DNA of 64,000 bases from Morganella psychrotolerans (lineage in GTDB: Bacteria; Pseudomonadota; Gammaproteobacteria; Enterobacterales; Enterobacteriaceae). A program made the position numbers and the translations under genes. Location: contig NZ_LZEX01000005.1 of assembly GCF_001676055.1 (NCBI RefSeq), forward strand, positions 60,568-124,567. Reading direction: 5' to 3'. Below, in pieces: positions 49,424 through 58,874 of this stretch. The notes beneath the pieces were generated by a model. It was given only the letters and a program-made list of their open reading frames with translations. It ran no database searches and had not been told where the DNA came from. Each line of letters opens with the position of its first letter. The stretch's first letter is position 1.

Positions 49424-50404
49424 ATGAAGGATTCAGTACCGTCAGACGGAATGTCATTTTTCCGTCTGCCATGTGTATTTACGGCCACCTGGATGATTGC
49501 CGGGGCTATCTGGATTTACCAGATCCTGCCGGCCATCTTCAGTAATGCATACTATATTTTACCTGTATTTCAGTTAGAAACCTATTCTGAATGGGTTGTT
49601 TACGCCCCGCTTTTGTTTATATTCACCTCTTTTTTGTTTTATTACCGTCACCTTTGCCGGACAGACAGCCGTTCACTGATCCTTGTGGCGGGCATGGCAG
49701 TTATCTGGTTTATTGTGCTTAAACTTGCCGGTCTGATGCAGCTTACGGTGCTCGCAAACCTCGGTCGCGATCAGCCATATATGGCACCGCCGCCGGTACT
49801 GGCGATTTACGGGCTGTATCTTTTAAAACTGTTGATTACGATGGCGGCACTCTGGCTTATTGCCACAGGAATGACCCGTTCCCGGGTTAAAACCGATGCG
49901 ATATATAAAATAGCCCCCCATAATAACGGGATAGTTCATAATATCCTGCTGACATCGCTGACTGTTTATCTCTGCGCGCTGCTCCCGTTAATTCTTCTTT
50001 TCTTTTATGTCAGTCTTTTTGGCGGGGAAGCAATATTGCAGGAAATTATTATGTTATTTACGATCGGGCTGAGAAATATATTGCCTGATCTGCTGGTACT
50101 GGCGGGAATATTAATCACCGCACTGTATGGTGCATTCGGATACAACGGGGAAAAATTACGCACCAGACGGTTATTATTAACCGGTTTAGCGGGTGGGTTG
50201 ATTGTATTTCTTATGAGCAGCGGCGCAATATATGCGGTGCTGTCCTCATCTTATATCCGGGAATACCGGGGACCGGACTCGGTGGCTATTTTGCTCCGTA
50301 TCGCCGGGTATGCATCAATGGTCATTGCCGCACTGGTTATCCGTTATATGGTGAAACGGATTTTCCGGGCGGGTAAGGATGTATCGCATGCTGAAAACAA
50401 CTGA
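49424..50404 (+). CDS. Membrane protein of unknown function, paralogue 2 of 3
   Basis: A 326-residue protein with about eight membrane helices. FFRLP is at residues 12-16 (SFFRLPCVFTATW). Before the last two helices it has FGYNGEKLRTRRLLLTGL, which aligns with FGFYGEKLAVIRLIITAL in paralogue 3; in paralogue 1 this site has diverged. It ends VKRIFRAGKDVSHAENN. It starts 24 bp after paralogue 1 and overlaps paralogue 3 by 17 bp. Function unknown. Confidence 0.65.
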   Translation: MKDSVPSDGMSFFRLPCVFTATWMIAGAIWIYQILPAIFSNAYYILPVFQLETYSEWVVYAPLLFIFTSFLFYYRHLCRTDSRSLILVAGMAVIWFIVLKLAGLMQLTVLANLGRDQPYMAPPPVLAIYGLYLLKLLITMAALWLIATGMTRSRVKTDAIYKIAPHNNGIVHNILLTSLTVYLCALLPLILLFFYVSLFGGEAILQEIIMLFTIGLRNILPDLLVLAGILITALYGAFGYNGEKLRTRRLLLTGLAGGLIVFLMSSGAIYAVLSSSYIREYRGPDSVAILLRIAGYASMVIAALVIRYMVKRIFRAGKDVSHAENN

Positions 50405-51314
50405 TGTTACTTTTTTCCGCCTGCCGTTATTATTTGTTCTGGTGTATTGGCTTGGTGAGGGTGTATTTCTGTCACTTCTTATCGCAAAGATACCTGCCGA
50501 AGTTTCAAAATACACTTTAGTGTTATGGAATATCAGAAACATTGTTGCTCATACCTTGTTTCTATTTCCGGTTATTTCGTTGATATTTTGGCAAATGAGC
50601 TTGAACCGGATTCACCGTAACAGCATGATCTTTGTTGTGGTGACGGGATTGTTATATACCGCTGTGAATAAAGTCGGCAGTGTTCTTCTGATCTCTGGCT
50701 GGTTGCTCCCCAGGGTAAATAATATTATGTCAGTATACCCGGCCTCATGGGTTATAGAGACGGCAGATGTGGTTCTCCGCCTGATGTTGCTGGTCGTAAT
50801 GGTGGTATTGATTTACTGCCTGCATCGATTTTTTATCCGTAATAATCACCGTTTTATCCTGACAGAACAGAATACCGGTAAAATCCTTTTATTATTAATG
50901 GTTTGTTGCATGACGTATCTATTGCAGCGGTTGCCGTGGTGGGTGACTATGATATTGCACATTGCTGATATCCACCCTATAGGTGCTGAGGAATATGCCA
51001 ACCAGATGCAATTACCTGGGTTGGCTATCATTGCGGCTATTCTGTTTATCACATTCCGGGCGACCTTCGGTTTTTACGGTGAAAAATTGGCGGTCATCCG
51101 GTTGATTATTACAGCGTTAGTGAATAGTACGATTATATGGGTCACTATAATACTGATGTTTTTTCTCTTTAAGGTGATTGCCGCAGGAACGGAACTCACC
51201 CGTGGAGATACTCAGCTTATTCTATCGGGGGCATTTGTTGCCGGTACTTTGCTGTCACTGTGGTTTTGCCGCGGTATCACCCGGTCTGTTTTCCGCCGCA
51301 TGCATGTCAACTGA
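50388..51314 (+). CDS. Membrane protein of unknown function, paralogue 3 of 3
   Basis: A 308-residue protein from ATG 50388, which has AAGGA nine bases upstream; the ATG at 50379 lies too close to that site. FFRLP is at 9-13 (TFFRLPLLFVLVYWL). About eight helices are expected, with FGFYGEKL before the last pair and a basic end (RSVFRRMHVN). Its 3' end overlaps the convergent yibQ gene by 60 bp. Function unknown; with paralogues 1 and 2 it forms a tandem family. Confidence 0.65.
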   Translation: MLKTTDVTFFRLPLLFVLVYWLGEGVFLSLLIAKIPAEVSKYTLVLWNIRNIVAHTLFLFPVISLIFWQMSLNRIHRNSMIFVVVTGLLYTAVNKVGSVLLISGWLLPRVNNIMSVYPASWVIETADVVLRLMLLVVMVVLIYCLHRFFIRNNHRFILTEQNTGKILLLLMVCCMTYLLQRLPWWVTMILHIADIHPIGAEEYANQMQLPGLAIIAAILFITFRATFGFYGEKLAVIRLIITALVNSTIIWVTIILMFFLFKVIAAGTELTRGDTQLILSGAFVAGTLLSLWFCRGITRSVFRRMHVN

Positions 51315-52466
51315 TGCTTTTGTTACCGGCGGCACAACCGTTGCCCCCGGTTTTTCAGCCGGAACGGTTTCCGGCTCAGCATCTGTTTCTGCTTTTGGTT
51401 TAGTTTCCGGCTCAGAGCCCGGTTTAGTTTCTGATTTAATTTCCGGTACAGGCGCAGGCGCCGGCTCTGCTGCCGGTGGTGCCAGTGGGATCTCAGACAG
51501 TACAGCTGCGGTTTTGCCGGTTAATTGCTGCTTCAGCGCCGCTTCGGTCAGAAGATTAATATAGGCGGTATAAAACTCCCCGCTCAGTACCGGCAGCCCT
51601 TCACACTGTTCTGTCATCGGCGTCAGCCATGGTTTTTCAGGCTCAGCCGGTTTCTGTTTCTCTTTTTCTTTTTCAACCGGTTTCACTGGTTTCACCGGCA
51701 GCGGTCTGACGGACGACGGTTTTCCTGCATGCGTCAGCATATAGCCCGGCGAAACCAATTCAATATCGGGCGGCAGCATCGGTACCAGCTTGTGCAGCGC
51801 ACGGACTGTCGAAGGATGCGGGTGCCCGATAGCAATTACCGAACCTTGCTTACGCGCCAGTGCAACCGCGCGGTTAAGCTGTTTGCGGGTCTCTTCTTCA
51901 GTCTGGACATTATCCAGAAATACCTGGCGGCGCAGTACCCGGACAGGCTTACTTTGTGCCGCCTGCGTGGCTTTTGTACTGCCGATGGTCACACTGTCGA
52001 GGAAATAAAAACCGGAGCCGGAAAGGGATGTCATCACATGTTGCATGGCGGTGAGATCAGAAGTCATCGCGCTGCCCATGTGGTTGTTCATCCCGACGGC
52101 ATAGGGAACGCGGGCAATAGCGGCTTTAATGAGCTGATCAATTTCAGCGGCACTCATTGACGGGCGCAATGTATCCCGCTCCAGAGGTTGCTTACTTATA
52201 GGTGCCATCGGCATGTGGATCAGAATCTCCCGACCCTGGCGATGCGCTTTTTCTGCCATTTCCCGGCCAAAAGGGGAGTTCGGCAGGATAGCGATTGAGA
52301 CTTGCGGCGGCAGTTCCAGGATGCGGTTATCATCCTGTTTGCGGTAACCGAAATCATCGATAACAATCGCGAGTTGTGCCGCACCGGCAGAAACTGCTAT
52401 CAGTGACGATGTTATAAAAAGTAACGATGTCAGTAAGATACGTTTTGTTTTCTGCCGGTAAGTCAC
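51255..52466 (-). CDS. yibQ: Divergent polysaccharide deacetylase family protein YibQ
   Basis: The signal peptide (about 1-30, ending AGA) is followed by a NodB-like fold starting QLAIVIDDFGYRKQDDNRIL, with EILIHMPMAP and NNHMGSAMT (metal-site residues) and AIGHPHPST. It is a periplasmic protein lying beside envC as in E. coli, where its role is unclear. At 403 residues it is about 80 longer than the E. coli protein; the extra C-terminus (after about 260) is rich in Pro, Glu and Lys (KPVKPVEKEKEKQKPAEPEKP-like) and probably unstructured. Its end overlaps the convergent gene at 50388. Confidence 0.85.
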   Translation of the reverse strand: MTYRQKTKRILLTSLLFITSSLIAVSAGAAQLAIVIDDFGYRKQDDNRILELPPQVSIAILPNSPFGREMAEKAHRQGREILIHMPMAPISKQPLERDTLRPSMSAAEIDQLIKAAIARVPYAVGMNNHMGSAMTSDLTAMQHVMTSLSGSGFYFLDSVTIGSTKATQAAQSKPVRVLRRQVFLDNVQTEEETRKQLNRAVALARKQGSVIAIGHPHPSTVRALHKLVPMLPPDIELVSPGYMLTHAGKPSSVRPLPVKPVKPVEKEKEKQKPAEPEKPWLTPMTEQCEGLPVLSGEFYTAYINLLTEAALKQQLTGKTAAVLSEIPLAPPAAEPAPAPVPEIKSETKPGSEPETKPKAETDAEPETVPAEKPGATVVPPVTKASVDMHAAENRPGDTAAKPQ

Positions 52467-52472
52467 AGTGTG

Positions 52473-53756
52473 CTATCTCCCCAGCCAGGGCTGCGGATTA
52501 ACCGTCCGTCCCTGGCGCCGGATTTCAAAATAGAGGCCCGGTCTTTCCTGACCCCCGCTGCTGCCCACCAGTGACACCGGCTGACCAGCTTTCACCTGGT
52601 CACCGACATTCACCAGCGCGCTCTGGTTATATCCGTAAAGGCTCATATCCCCTTTACCGTGCTCAACCACCACAACAAGACCATAGCCCTGGAGCCAGTC
52701 GGCCAGCAACACCCGTCCGTCAGCAACCGCTTTAACCTGCGTGCCTTCCGGCGCGCCGATCACCATACCTTTCCAGCTCAGTTCGCCGGAAATACTGTCA
52801 CCAAAGCGATGGAGAACCGGACCGCGTACCGGCCACATGGCCTGACCTGCCGGGCGACCCAAACCACCGGTACGTGACATCAGCGAGCGCTCGTCCTGAG
52901 TCGGGGTATAAGTAGATCCTTTTTTCTTCGCCTGCGCCTGTTTTGCCCGGACCTTCGCGGCTTCGCGGGCTTCGCGTTCAGCACGGGCTTTGGCTTCCCG
53001 CTCCGCTTTGGCTATTTTATTGCGCAGCTGACTTTCGTTTTCCCGCATCACCAGCAGATCTTTCTGATCTGCTTTCAGGGAACTTTCCAGCTTGGTCAGT
53101 GTTGATTTCCGCGCGCTTTGTGCGGTATCGAGTTTTTTCTTTTCTGTCTGTTGCTTGCCGAGCAAATTACTCTGCTCAGCCCGTTTTTTCTGTTCTTCCT
53201 GACGCTGAGAGTGGAGCTGTCTGGTAGTCTCTTCCAGCTCCGTAATGGTTTTTTCCCGCGCCGCACCAATATAGGTGTAATAGGCAAGGATTCGTTCTTC
53301 GCGCTGGCCTTCATCACCTTTGAATATCAGTTCAATACCCTGATGGCGGCCCTGACGGAATGCGGCATCCAGCTGTTTTGACAACAGTGCCCGTTGCGTT
53401 TTCTGTTTTAAATCCAGCTGTTTGATGTCTGCACCCAGAGTGGTGATTTCACCATCGAGTTTTTTCAGGCCTTTTTGGGTGGAATACAGCTCACGACCGG
53501 CAACGGCGATATCACTCTCCTGCTTTTTAAGCTGGCCTAACAAATCTGTCCGTTTGCCTTGCTGCTCTTTGACGCTTTTTTCTTTTTCTGCAATATTGAG
53601 CTGTAAATTTTTCAGCTCATTTTTACTGGCATCTGCGGATGGGGTATTGGCTGCAAAAACAGCAAAGGAGGCTGGTAACAGCAGGGCTGCCAGCAATATA
53701 CGGATGCCGTGAATGACCCGGCGTGAATCTCTGCGGAACACGTTCTTATGCGCCAA
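52473..53756 (-). CDS. envC: Murein hydrolase activator EnvC
   Basis: EnvC is recruited to the septum by FtsEX and activates the amidases AmiA and AmiB to split daughter-cell wall. The protein has a signal peptide, a long coiled coil (about 50-260 with Gln/Lys/Glu heptads) and a C-terminal degenerate LytM domain (GMVIGAPEGTQVKAVADGRV; VVVEHGKGDMSLYGYN) lacking zinc ligands, as expected. No ATG precedes the signal peptide in frame. TTG 53756 with AAGG upstream gives 427 residues, near the family size; TTG 53819 is an alternative. gpmI, which accompanies envC in E. coli, is absent. Confidence 0.88.
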   Translation of the reverse strand: MAHKNVFRRDSRRVIHGIRILLAALLLPASFAVFAANTPSADASKNELKNLQLNIAEKEKSVKEQQGKRTDLLGQLKKQESDIAVAGRELYSTQKGLKKLDGEITTLGADIKQLDLKQKTQRALLSKQLDAAFRQGRHQGIELIFKGDEGQREERILAYYTYIGAAREKTITELEETTRQLHSQRQEEQKKRAEQSNLLGKQQTEKKKLDTAQSARKSTLTKLESSLKADQKDLLVMRENESQLRNKIAKAEREAKARAEREAREAAKVRAKQAQAKKKGSTYTPTQDERSLMSRTGGLGRPAGQAMWPVRGPVLHRFGDSISGELSWKGMVIGAPEGTQVKAVADGRVLLADWLQGYGLVVVVEHGKGDMSLYGYNQSALVNVGDQVKAGQPVSLVGSSGGQERPGLYFEIRRQGRTVNPQPWLGR

Positions 53757-54148
53757 TTTATCCGACCTTGCCGTTGTGCCAAAGAAACGATCATATTTAA
53801 CTATTGTATACCCAACCAACCTGCACGTTGCATGAATAAGGGTATAAACTGCAATTATTCCATGCTATTTAGGGCGTTACCAGCCTTGTTCTCCCATATT
53901 TACACTTCAGCACAATCACCGGGGAGATATTTCCTGTGAATTTGTTGCGTTAGTTTTTTACCTTAACGGGAGATCAATGGTAAATTACAGGGTCTGTCCG
54001 TCGGGAAAATGTATTTTCGCGGCACGTGCCGCAAAATTAAGATGAAAACGGCAACATCCCGGGCAAGATTGGCTGTATTTGACCTGACTCACAGGTATAC
54101 TTCTGCCCTTTGATCTTTGTTATTAACTAACGGGAGTTATTGTCCCCC
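53757..54148. other. envC-yibN divergent intergenic region
   Basis: No gene is seen in this 392 bp. At 54019-54032 there is a perfect palindrome GCGGCACGTGCCGC flanked by TTTTC and AAAATT, which extends it to about 22 bp. It could be an operator or a hairpin. A TATACT at 54096-54101 is a plausible -10 element for yibN. E. coli has gpmI in this interval and it is missing here. Confidence 0.45.
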
Positions 54149-54586
54149 ATGCTGCAAGAAATTATGCCATTTGTTAGTAAGCACCCGATTATCAGCCTTG
54201 TGTGGGTTGCGTTACTGGTTGCTGTTATTTTACTGACCTTCAAAGGAATGTTTTCCAAAGTGAAAATCATTCCCCGCTCCACAGCTATCATACTGATTAA
54301 TAAAGAAGAAGCGATTGTTGTGGATACCCGTACACGGGACGATTTCCGCCGTGGTCATATCATTGATGCGGTGAATCTGACTCCGTCAGAAATTAAAGAT
54401 AATAATCTTGGTGAAGTGGAAAAACACAAAAGCCGTCCGGTTATTTTGGTTTCTGCCAATGGTATGGACCTGGGTAAACCGGCTGAAAGCATGATTAAAG
54501 CCGGATTTGAACGTGTGTTTGTGTTGAAAGATGGTCTCTCCGGCTGGACCGGTGATAACTTACCGCTTTCCCGCAGTAAAAAGTAA
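54149..54586 (+). CDS. yibN: Membrane-anchored rhodanese-like protein YibN
   Basis: One N-terminal membrane helix (about 14-34: [18 protein letters not shown]) precedes a rhodanese domain ([37 protein letters not shown]). The active-site loop, [13 protein letters not shown], has no cysteine, so sulfurtransferase activity is unlikely. YibN has been linked to the Sec translocon in E. coli. ATG 54149 fits the family start; an in-frame TTG at 54140 is nearer the GGGAG. secB follows directly, without the grxC gene that E. coli has between them. Confidence 0.88.
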   Translation: MLQEIMPFVSKHPIISLVWVALLVAVILLTFKGMFSKVKIIPRSTAIILINKEEAIVVDTRTRDDFRRGHIIDAVNLTPSEIKDNNLGEVEKHKSRPVILVSANGMDLGKPAESMIKAGFERVFVLKDGLSGWTGDNLPLSRSKK

Positions 54587-54658
54587 TCCGGCAAAGGACG
54601 TTTGAATTAACACCCTTTGTAACTCAAACTATTTATATGGATATCAAAAGGTAACATT

Positions 54659-55138
54659 ATGTCAGAACAACCTAATACAGAAATGTCTTTCAACATTCAG
54701 CGCGTTTATACCAAAGACATCTCTTTTGAAGCGCCGAATGCACCTGCAGTTTTCCAGCAGGACTGGCAGCCGGAAGTGAAAATGGATCTGGACACCGGGT
54801 CAACCAAACTGGCGGATGATATCTATGAAATCGTTCTGCGTGTCACAGTAACCGCAACACTGGGCGAAGAAACCGCATTCCTGTGTGAAGTTCAGCAGGC
54901 CGGTATTTTCACCATCGGTGGTCTGGAAGGCACTCAGTTAGCACATTGCCTGGGCGCATATTGCCCGAATGTTCTGTTCCCGTATGCCCGTGAGTGCATT
55001 GCGAACTTAGTCGGCCGCGGTACATTCCCGCAGCTGAACCTGGCGCCGGTTAATTTTGATGCCCTGTTTATGAGCTACCTGCAACAGCAGGAAGAGCAGC
55101 AGGCAGCCGCGCCTCAGGGTGGCGAACAGGAAGCATAA
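54659..55138 (+). CDS. secB: Protein-export chaperone SecB
   Basis: SecB is a tetrameric cytoplasmic chaperone that keeps preproteins unfolded and hands them to SecA. The 159-residue acidic protein has the family sequence ([36 protein letters not shown]) and an acidic tail that contacts SecA. AAAAGG precedes the ATG. Its stop overlaps the gpsA start (TAATG). Confidence 0.97.
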   Translation: MSEQPNTEMSFNIQRVYTKDISFEAPNAPAVFQQDWQPEVKMDLDTGSTKLADDIYEIVLRVTVTATLGEETAFLCEVQQAGIFTIGGLEGTQLAHCLGAYCPNVLFPYARECIANLVGRGTFPQLNLAPVNFDALFMSYLQQQEEQQAAAPQGGEQEA

Positions 55139-56151
55139 TGACAGACGCTTCTATGACTGTACTCGGTGCCGGTTCTTACGGCACCGCTTTAGCGATCACA
55201 CTTGCCCGTAACGGGCACCGTGTGGTGTTATGGGGACATGACCCGGAGCATATCCGCCAGCTTGAGGCTGATCGCGCAAATCAGGCATTTCTTCCCGATG
55301 TTCCGTTCCCTGACACCCTCATTCCTGAAGCCTCCCTTGAAAAAGCACTCGCGGCCAGCCGCAATATTCTGTTGGTTGTGCCGAGCCATGTTTTCGGGGA
55401 TGTATTAAAACGTGTAAAACCACTGCTGCGACCGGATGCCAGAATTATCTGGGCAACCAAAGGACTGGAAGCGGAAACCGGGCGTCTGCTGGGTGAAGTG
55501 GTGCGCGAAGTGCTCGGCGATAAAATCCCGCTGGCAATGATCTCCGGCCCCTCTTTTGCCAAAGAACTGGCCGCCGGTTTACCGACCGCGATTGCCGTTG
55601 CCGCAACTGAACCGGCATTTGCCGATGAAGTTCAGCAGCTTTTCCACTGTGGAAAAAGCTTTCGCGTGTATAAAAACCCTGATTTTACCGGAATTCAGCT
55701 CGGCGGTGCCGTGAAAAACGTCATTGCGATTGGTGCGGGAATTTCCGACGGAATGGGGTTTGGTGCAAACGCGCGTACAGCACTTATCACCCGTGGTCTT
55801 GCTGAAATGACCCGCCTGGGCGTGGCATTAGGTGCAGATCCTTCTACCTTTATGGGTATGGCCGGTCTTGGTGACCTGGTGCTGACCTGTACTGACAACC
55901 AATCCCGTAACCGCCGTTTTGGTATGATGATGGGGCAGGGCGTGAGTGTGGATGACGCACAGGCACAAATTGGTCAGGTCGTGGAAGGTTACCGGAACAC
56001 GAAAGAAGTCCGTGCGCTGGCAGAGCGTGCTGGTGTGGAAATGCCCATCACCGAGCAAATCTATCAAATACTCTATTGCAATAAAGATGTGCTCGAAGCT
56101 GCCCGTGCCCTGTTGGGGCGTGCCACCAAAGAAGAAGGTGAGCACTTTTAA
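55138..56151 (+). CDS. gpsA: Glycerol-3-phosphate dehydrogenase (NAD(P)+)
   Basis: GpsA reduces dihydroxyacetone phosphate to sn-glycerol 3-phosphate for phospholipid synthesis. The 337-residue protein has the Rossmann motif [12 protein letters not shown], and the conserved [15 protein letters not shown] and [16 protein letters not shown], the latter with the catalytic lysine. It starts on the secB stop codon, as in E. coli, and cysE follows 33 bp later. Confidence 0.97.
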   Translation: MTDASMTVLGAGSYGTALAITLARNGHRVVLWGHDPEHIRQLEADRANQAFLPDVPFPDTLIPEASLEKALAASRNILLVVPSHVFGDVLKRVKPLLRPDARIIWATKGLEAETGRLLGEVVREVLGDKIPLAMISGPSFAKELAAGLPTAIAVAATEPAFADEVQQLFHCGKSFRVYKNPDFTGIQLGGAVKNVIAIGAGISDGMGFGANARTALITRGLAEMTRLGVALGADPSTFMGMAGLGDLVLTCTDNQSRNRRFGMMMGQGVSVDDAQAQIGQVVEGYRNTKEVRALAERAGVEMPITEQIYQILYCNKDVLEAARALLGRATKEEGEHF

Positions 56152-56184
56152 GCCCGTTTTTTATCCGAAGTCTGTGAGGTAATT

Positions 56185-56985
56185 ATGTCCTACGAAGAAC
56201 TGGAAGAAGTCTGGAGCCATATAAAGCAGGAAGCGCGGGATTTTGCTGATTGTGAGCCGATGCTGGCCAGTTTTTTCCATGCGACATTACTCAAGCATGA
56301 AAACCTGGGCAGTGCGCTCAGTTTCATGCTGGCTAATAAACTGGCAACCCCGACCATGCCGGCAATTTCTGTCCGTGAAGTGGTGGAAGAGGCTTACAGT
56401 AACGATCCACAAATGATTAAATCTGCCGCGCAGGATATTAAAGCCGTTTGTCTGCGCGACCCCGCGGTAGACAAATACTCCACACCGCTGCTGTACCTGA
56501 AAGGCTTTCATGCACTGCAGTCTTACCGCATCGCCAACTGGCTGTGGAAGCAGAACCGCAAAGCGCTGGCGACCTATCTCCAGAACCAGGTATCAGTGAC
56601 ATTCGGCGTGGATATACACCCTGCGGCACAAATTGGTCACGGTATTATGTTTGACCACGCCACCGGGATTGTGATCGGTGAAACGGCGGTGGTGGAAAAT
56701 GATGTTTCTATTCTGCAATCCGTCACACTCGGCGGAACCGGCAAAACCGGCGGCGATCGTCATCCGAAAGTCCGTGAAGGTGTGATGATTGGCGCAGGTG
56801 CAAAAATCCTCGGCAATATTGAAATCGGGCGTGGTGCTAAAATTGGTGCGGGCTCGGTGGTATTACATCCTGTACCGCCACACACCACAGTCGCCGGTGT
56901 GCCTGCAAAGATTGTCGGCAAACCTGGCTGTGACAAACCATCGCTCGATATGGATCAGCACTTTAACGGGTGCGAAGGGATTTAA
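56185..56985 (+). CDS. cysE: Serine O-acetyltransferase
   Basis: CysE makes O-acetylserine, the precursor of cysteine, and is feedback-inhibited by cysteine. The 266-residue protein has an N-terminal helical domain and a left-handed beta-helix of hexapeptide repeats (DIHPAAQIGHGIMFDHATGIVIGE), with the catalytic His-Asp pair in the MFDHATG region. GTGAGG precedes the ATG. It lies between gpsA and waaL. Confidence 0.96.
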   Translation: MSYEELEEVWSHIKQEARDFADCEPMLASFFHATLLKHENLGSALSFMLANKLATPTMPAISVREVVEEAYSNDPQMIKSAAQDIKAVCLRDPAVDKYSTPLLYLKGFHALQSYRIANWLWKQNRKALATYLQNQVSVTFGVDIHPAAQIGHGIMFDHATGIVIGETAVVENDVSILQSVTLGGTGKTGGDRHPKVREGVMIGAGAKILGNIEIGRGAKIGAGSVVLHPVPPHTTVAGVPAKIVGKPGCDKPSLDMDQHFNGCEGI

Positions 56986-56991
56986 ACTATC

Positions 56992-58236
56992 GTGATTAAA
57001 AAATCATTGAGTCATGGGATAAACAGCCGCGGGTTGAATACCCACGGACTGTGGAGCCTGTTTATTGTCGGGGGGTATATTTCCCTGCTGTATGTTACAG
57101 GGGTCACCCGTTACAAAACGATTTTTTTTGCGCTGATCGCTGCAACGGCGCTCTGGCATATTATCCGTTACCGTAAAGCCTGCTTATCTCAGTTCAAAAA
57201 CCCGATCTCACTCTGCATCGGGTTATTCACACTGGTGTTAATTTATGGTCTGCTGATTTCACCGGATTGGCGCGGCAGTCTTTCTGATATAAAAAACAGT
57301 CACTTCCGTGATGTATTACTGATGTATGTCCTGGTGGTGCTGGTGCTGATGAAAACGCCGCAGGAACAGGTGCTGAAGATGATCATCACTGCATTTACGG
57401 CCGGGTTACTGTTTGTCTGCCTGCGGGAGATATATCTGTATTATCTCGATTACCGTCAGGGGATTATGCCGTTTACCAACTATAACCACCGTGATGTTTC
57501 TGACGCGCTGATTATCTTCTTCCCGGTACTGATTGCGCACTGGAACCTGATGAACAAGCGCAGTGTATGGCAATGGGCAGGGCTGCTCACGCTGGGCGCA
57601 CTGATGCTGTTTGTTTTGCTGGGAACCCTGGCACGGGGCGCATGGCTGGCGGTATTGATAATGTACTTCCTGGCATTCGGACTAAACCGCAACAAAGGCA
57701 TGATTGTGGCAGCGCTGCTGGTGCTGGCATTGGGTGCAATTGCGGTATCGCAGTATGGTTTGGGAAAAAACAGTGGCTATCTGAGCCATAAACTTATTCA
57801 GACTGACAGCAGTCATCGCTATAAAAATGGCGTACAGGATGCAGCGTACGAACTGATCATGGAAAAGCCCTTAAAAGGGCATGGTGTAGGACGGCAGGTT
57901 TATAATCAGACTTATGATGCCGCGACAGCTCAACATCCGGACTGGACATACCGCACCTCTATCGGCTCACATAATATTTTTCTCACCTACTGGTTTGCCT
58001 GTGGCATTGCCGGGCTGCTGGCAATGATTTACCTGGTATTCACTTTTTCCCTTTCAGGCGCTATTGCTGCCGACCGGCGGGATAAATTACAGTTCCAGGT
58101 GATTATTACACTGGTGACATCATTCCTTGGTTATATCGTCGTGCGCGGTAATTTTGAGAATGTGCATATCAGTGTGCTGGGTGTGTTGTTTGCGTTGCTG
58201 TTAATGGCAACCAGGATTGAAAAAAGAACCACATAA
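56992..58236 (+). CDS. waaL: O-antigen ligase WaaL
   Basis: WaaL joins undecaprenyl-linked O-antigen to the lipid A core in the periplasm. The 414-residue protein has about 12 membrane helices and the Wzy_C-type large periplasmic loop: an Arg in GTLARGAWLAVL, then KGHGVGRQVYNQ and the conserved His region SIGSHNIFLTYWFACGI. The start is GTG, six bp after the cysE stop and without an intergenic promoter, so it is probably read through from cysE. An O-antigen cluster begins just beyond trmL. Confidence 0.85.
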   Translation: MIKKSLSHGINSRGLNTHGLWSLFIVGGYISLLYVTGVTRYKTIFFALIAATALWHIIRYRKACLSQFKNPISLCIGLFTLVLIYGLLISPDWRGSLSDIKNSHFRDVLLMYVLVVLVLMKTPQEQVLKMIITAFTAGLLFVCLREIYLYYLDYRQGIMPFTNYNHRDVSDALIIFFPVLIAHWNLMNKRSVWQWAGLLTLGALMLFVLLGTLARGAWLAVLIMYFLAFGLNRNKGMIVAALLVLALGAIAVSQYGLGKNSGYLSHKLIQTDSSHRYKNGVQDAAYELIMEKPLKGHGVGRQVYNQTYDAATAQHPDWTYRTSIGSHNIFLTYWFACGIAGLLAMIYLVFTFSLSGAIAADRRDKLQFQVIITLVTSFLGYIVVRGNFENVHISVLGVLFALLLMATRIEKRTT

Positions 58237-58276
58237 CCAGCAAGACAATACTTATTCAGATTAAAAAATTCAGATC

Positions 58277-58315
58277 AAAAAAAGCGGTTTCATCACAGGA
58301 TGAAACCGCTTTTTT
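58277..58315. terminator. Bidirectional terminator between waaL and trmL
   Basis: GCGGTTTCATC (58284-58294) pairs with GATGAAACCGC (58299-58309) around ACAG, with T's after and A's before. It closes both the gpsA-cysE-waaL transcript and the minus-strand transcript through trmL. Confidence 0.93.
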
Positions 58316-58365
58316 ATCGCAGGTAATTTTACGGGATATATCCAACGTCATTCAGAATACAGCCG

Positions 58366-58869
58366 TTAATCCCGCAGTACAGCACCCGCATAATCCAGTT
58401 GCCGCCAGGCTTCAAATACAATTACCGCAACAGTATTGGATAAATTCATACTGCGGCTATCCGCCAGCATGGGTATACGGATCTTCTGCTCAACCGGCAT
58501 ATTGTCCAGCACATAAGGGGGCAGCCCGCGCGTTTCGGGGCCGAACAGCAGATAGTCCCCCGCCTGATAGCTGACATTGCTGTGGCGTGGAGTCCCTTTG
58601 GTCGTCAGCGCAAACACCCGGCTCCCGGTGGGGGACTGTGCATTATCTGAGTTCAGTCCTTCGCTTTCCAGGAACGCGGTATAATCATGATGATGTTTGA
58701 TATCCGCAAACTCACTATAATCCAGCCCGGCACGGCGCAGGCGCTTATCATCCCAGGTAAACCCCAGCGGATGGATAAGGTGCAGCCGAAAGCCGGTGTT
58801 AGCACACAGACGGATAATATTGCCGGTGTTCGGCGGTATTTCAGGTTCAAATAAGACGATGTTGAGCAT
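58366..58869 (-). CDS. trmL: tRNA (cytidine(34)-2'-O)-methyltransferase TrmL
   Basis: TrmL is a SPOUT methyltransferase that modifies the wobble base of leucine tRNAs. The 167-residue protein has [36 protein letters not shown] and [23 protein letters not shown], the trefoil-knot SAM-binding pattern. An extra Gly/Asn/Ser-rich loop near residues 73-84 makes it about ten residues longer than the E. coli protein. It sits at the edge of the O-antigen locus. Confidence 0.95.
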   Translation of the reverse strand: MLNIVLFEPEIPPNTGNIIRLCANTGFRLHLIHPLGFTWDDKRLRRAGLDYSEFADIKHHHDYTAFLESEGLNSDNAQSPTGSRVFALTTKGTPRHSNVSYQAGDYLLFGPETRGLPPYVLDNMPVEQKIRIPMLADSRSMNLSNTVAVIVFEAWRQLDYAGAVLRD

Positions 58870-58874
58870 GGCTA

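Noticed and set aside
51300-52160. Plus-strand open frames opposite yibQ
   Set aside because: They follow from the biased Pro/Glu/Lys codons of yibQ on the other strand, and lack family sequence or a ribosome binding site.
58320-58365. Small ORF between waaL and trmL
   Set aside because: The stretch is explained by the terminator and short spacer; no start with ribosome binding site.
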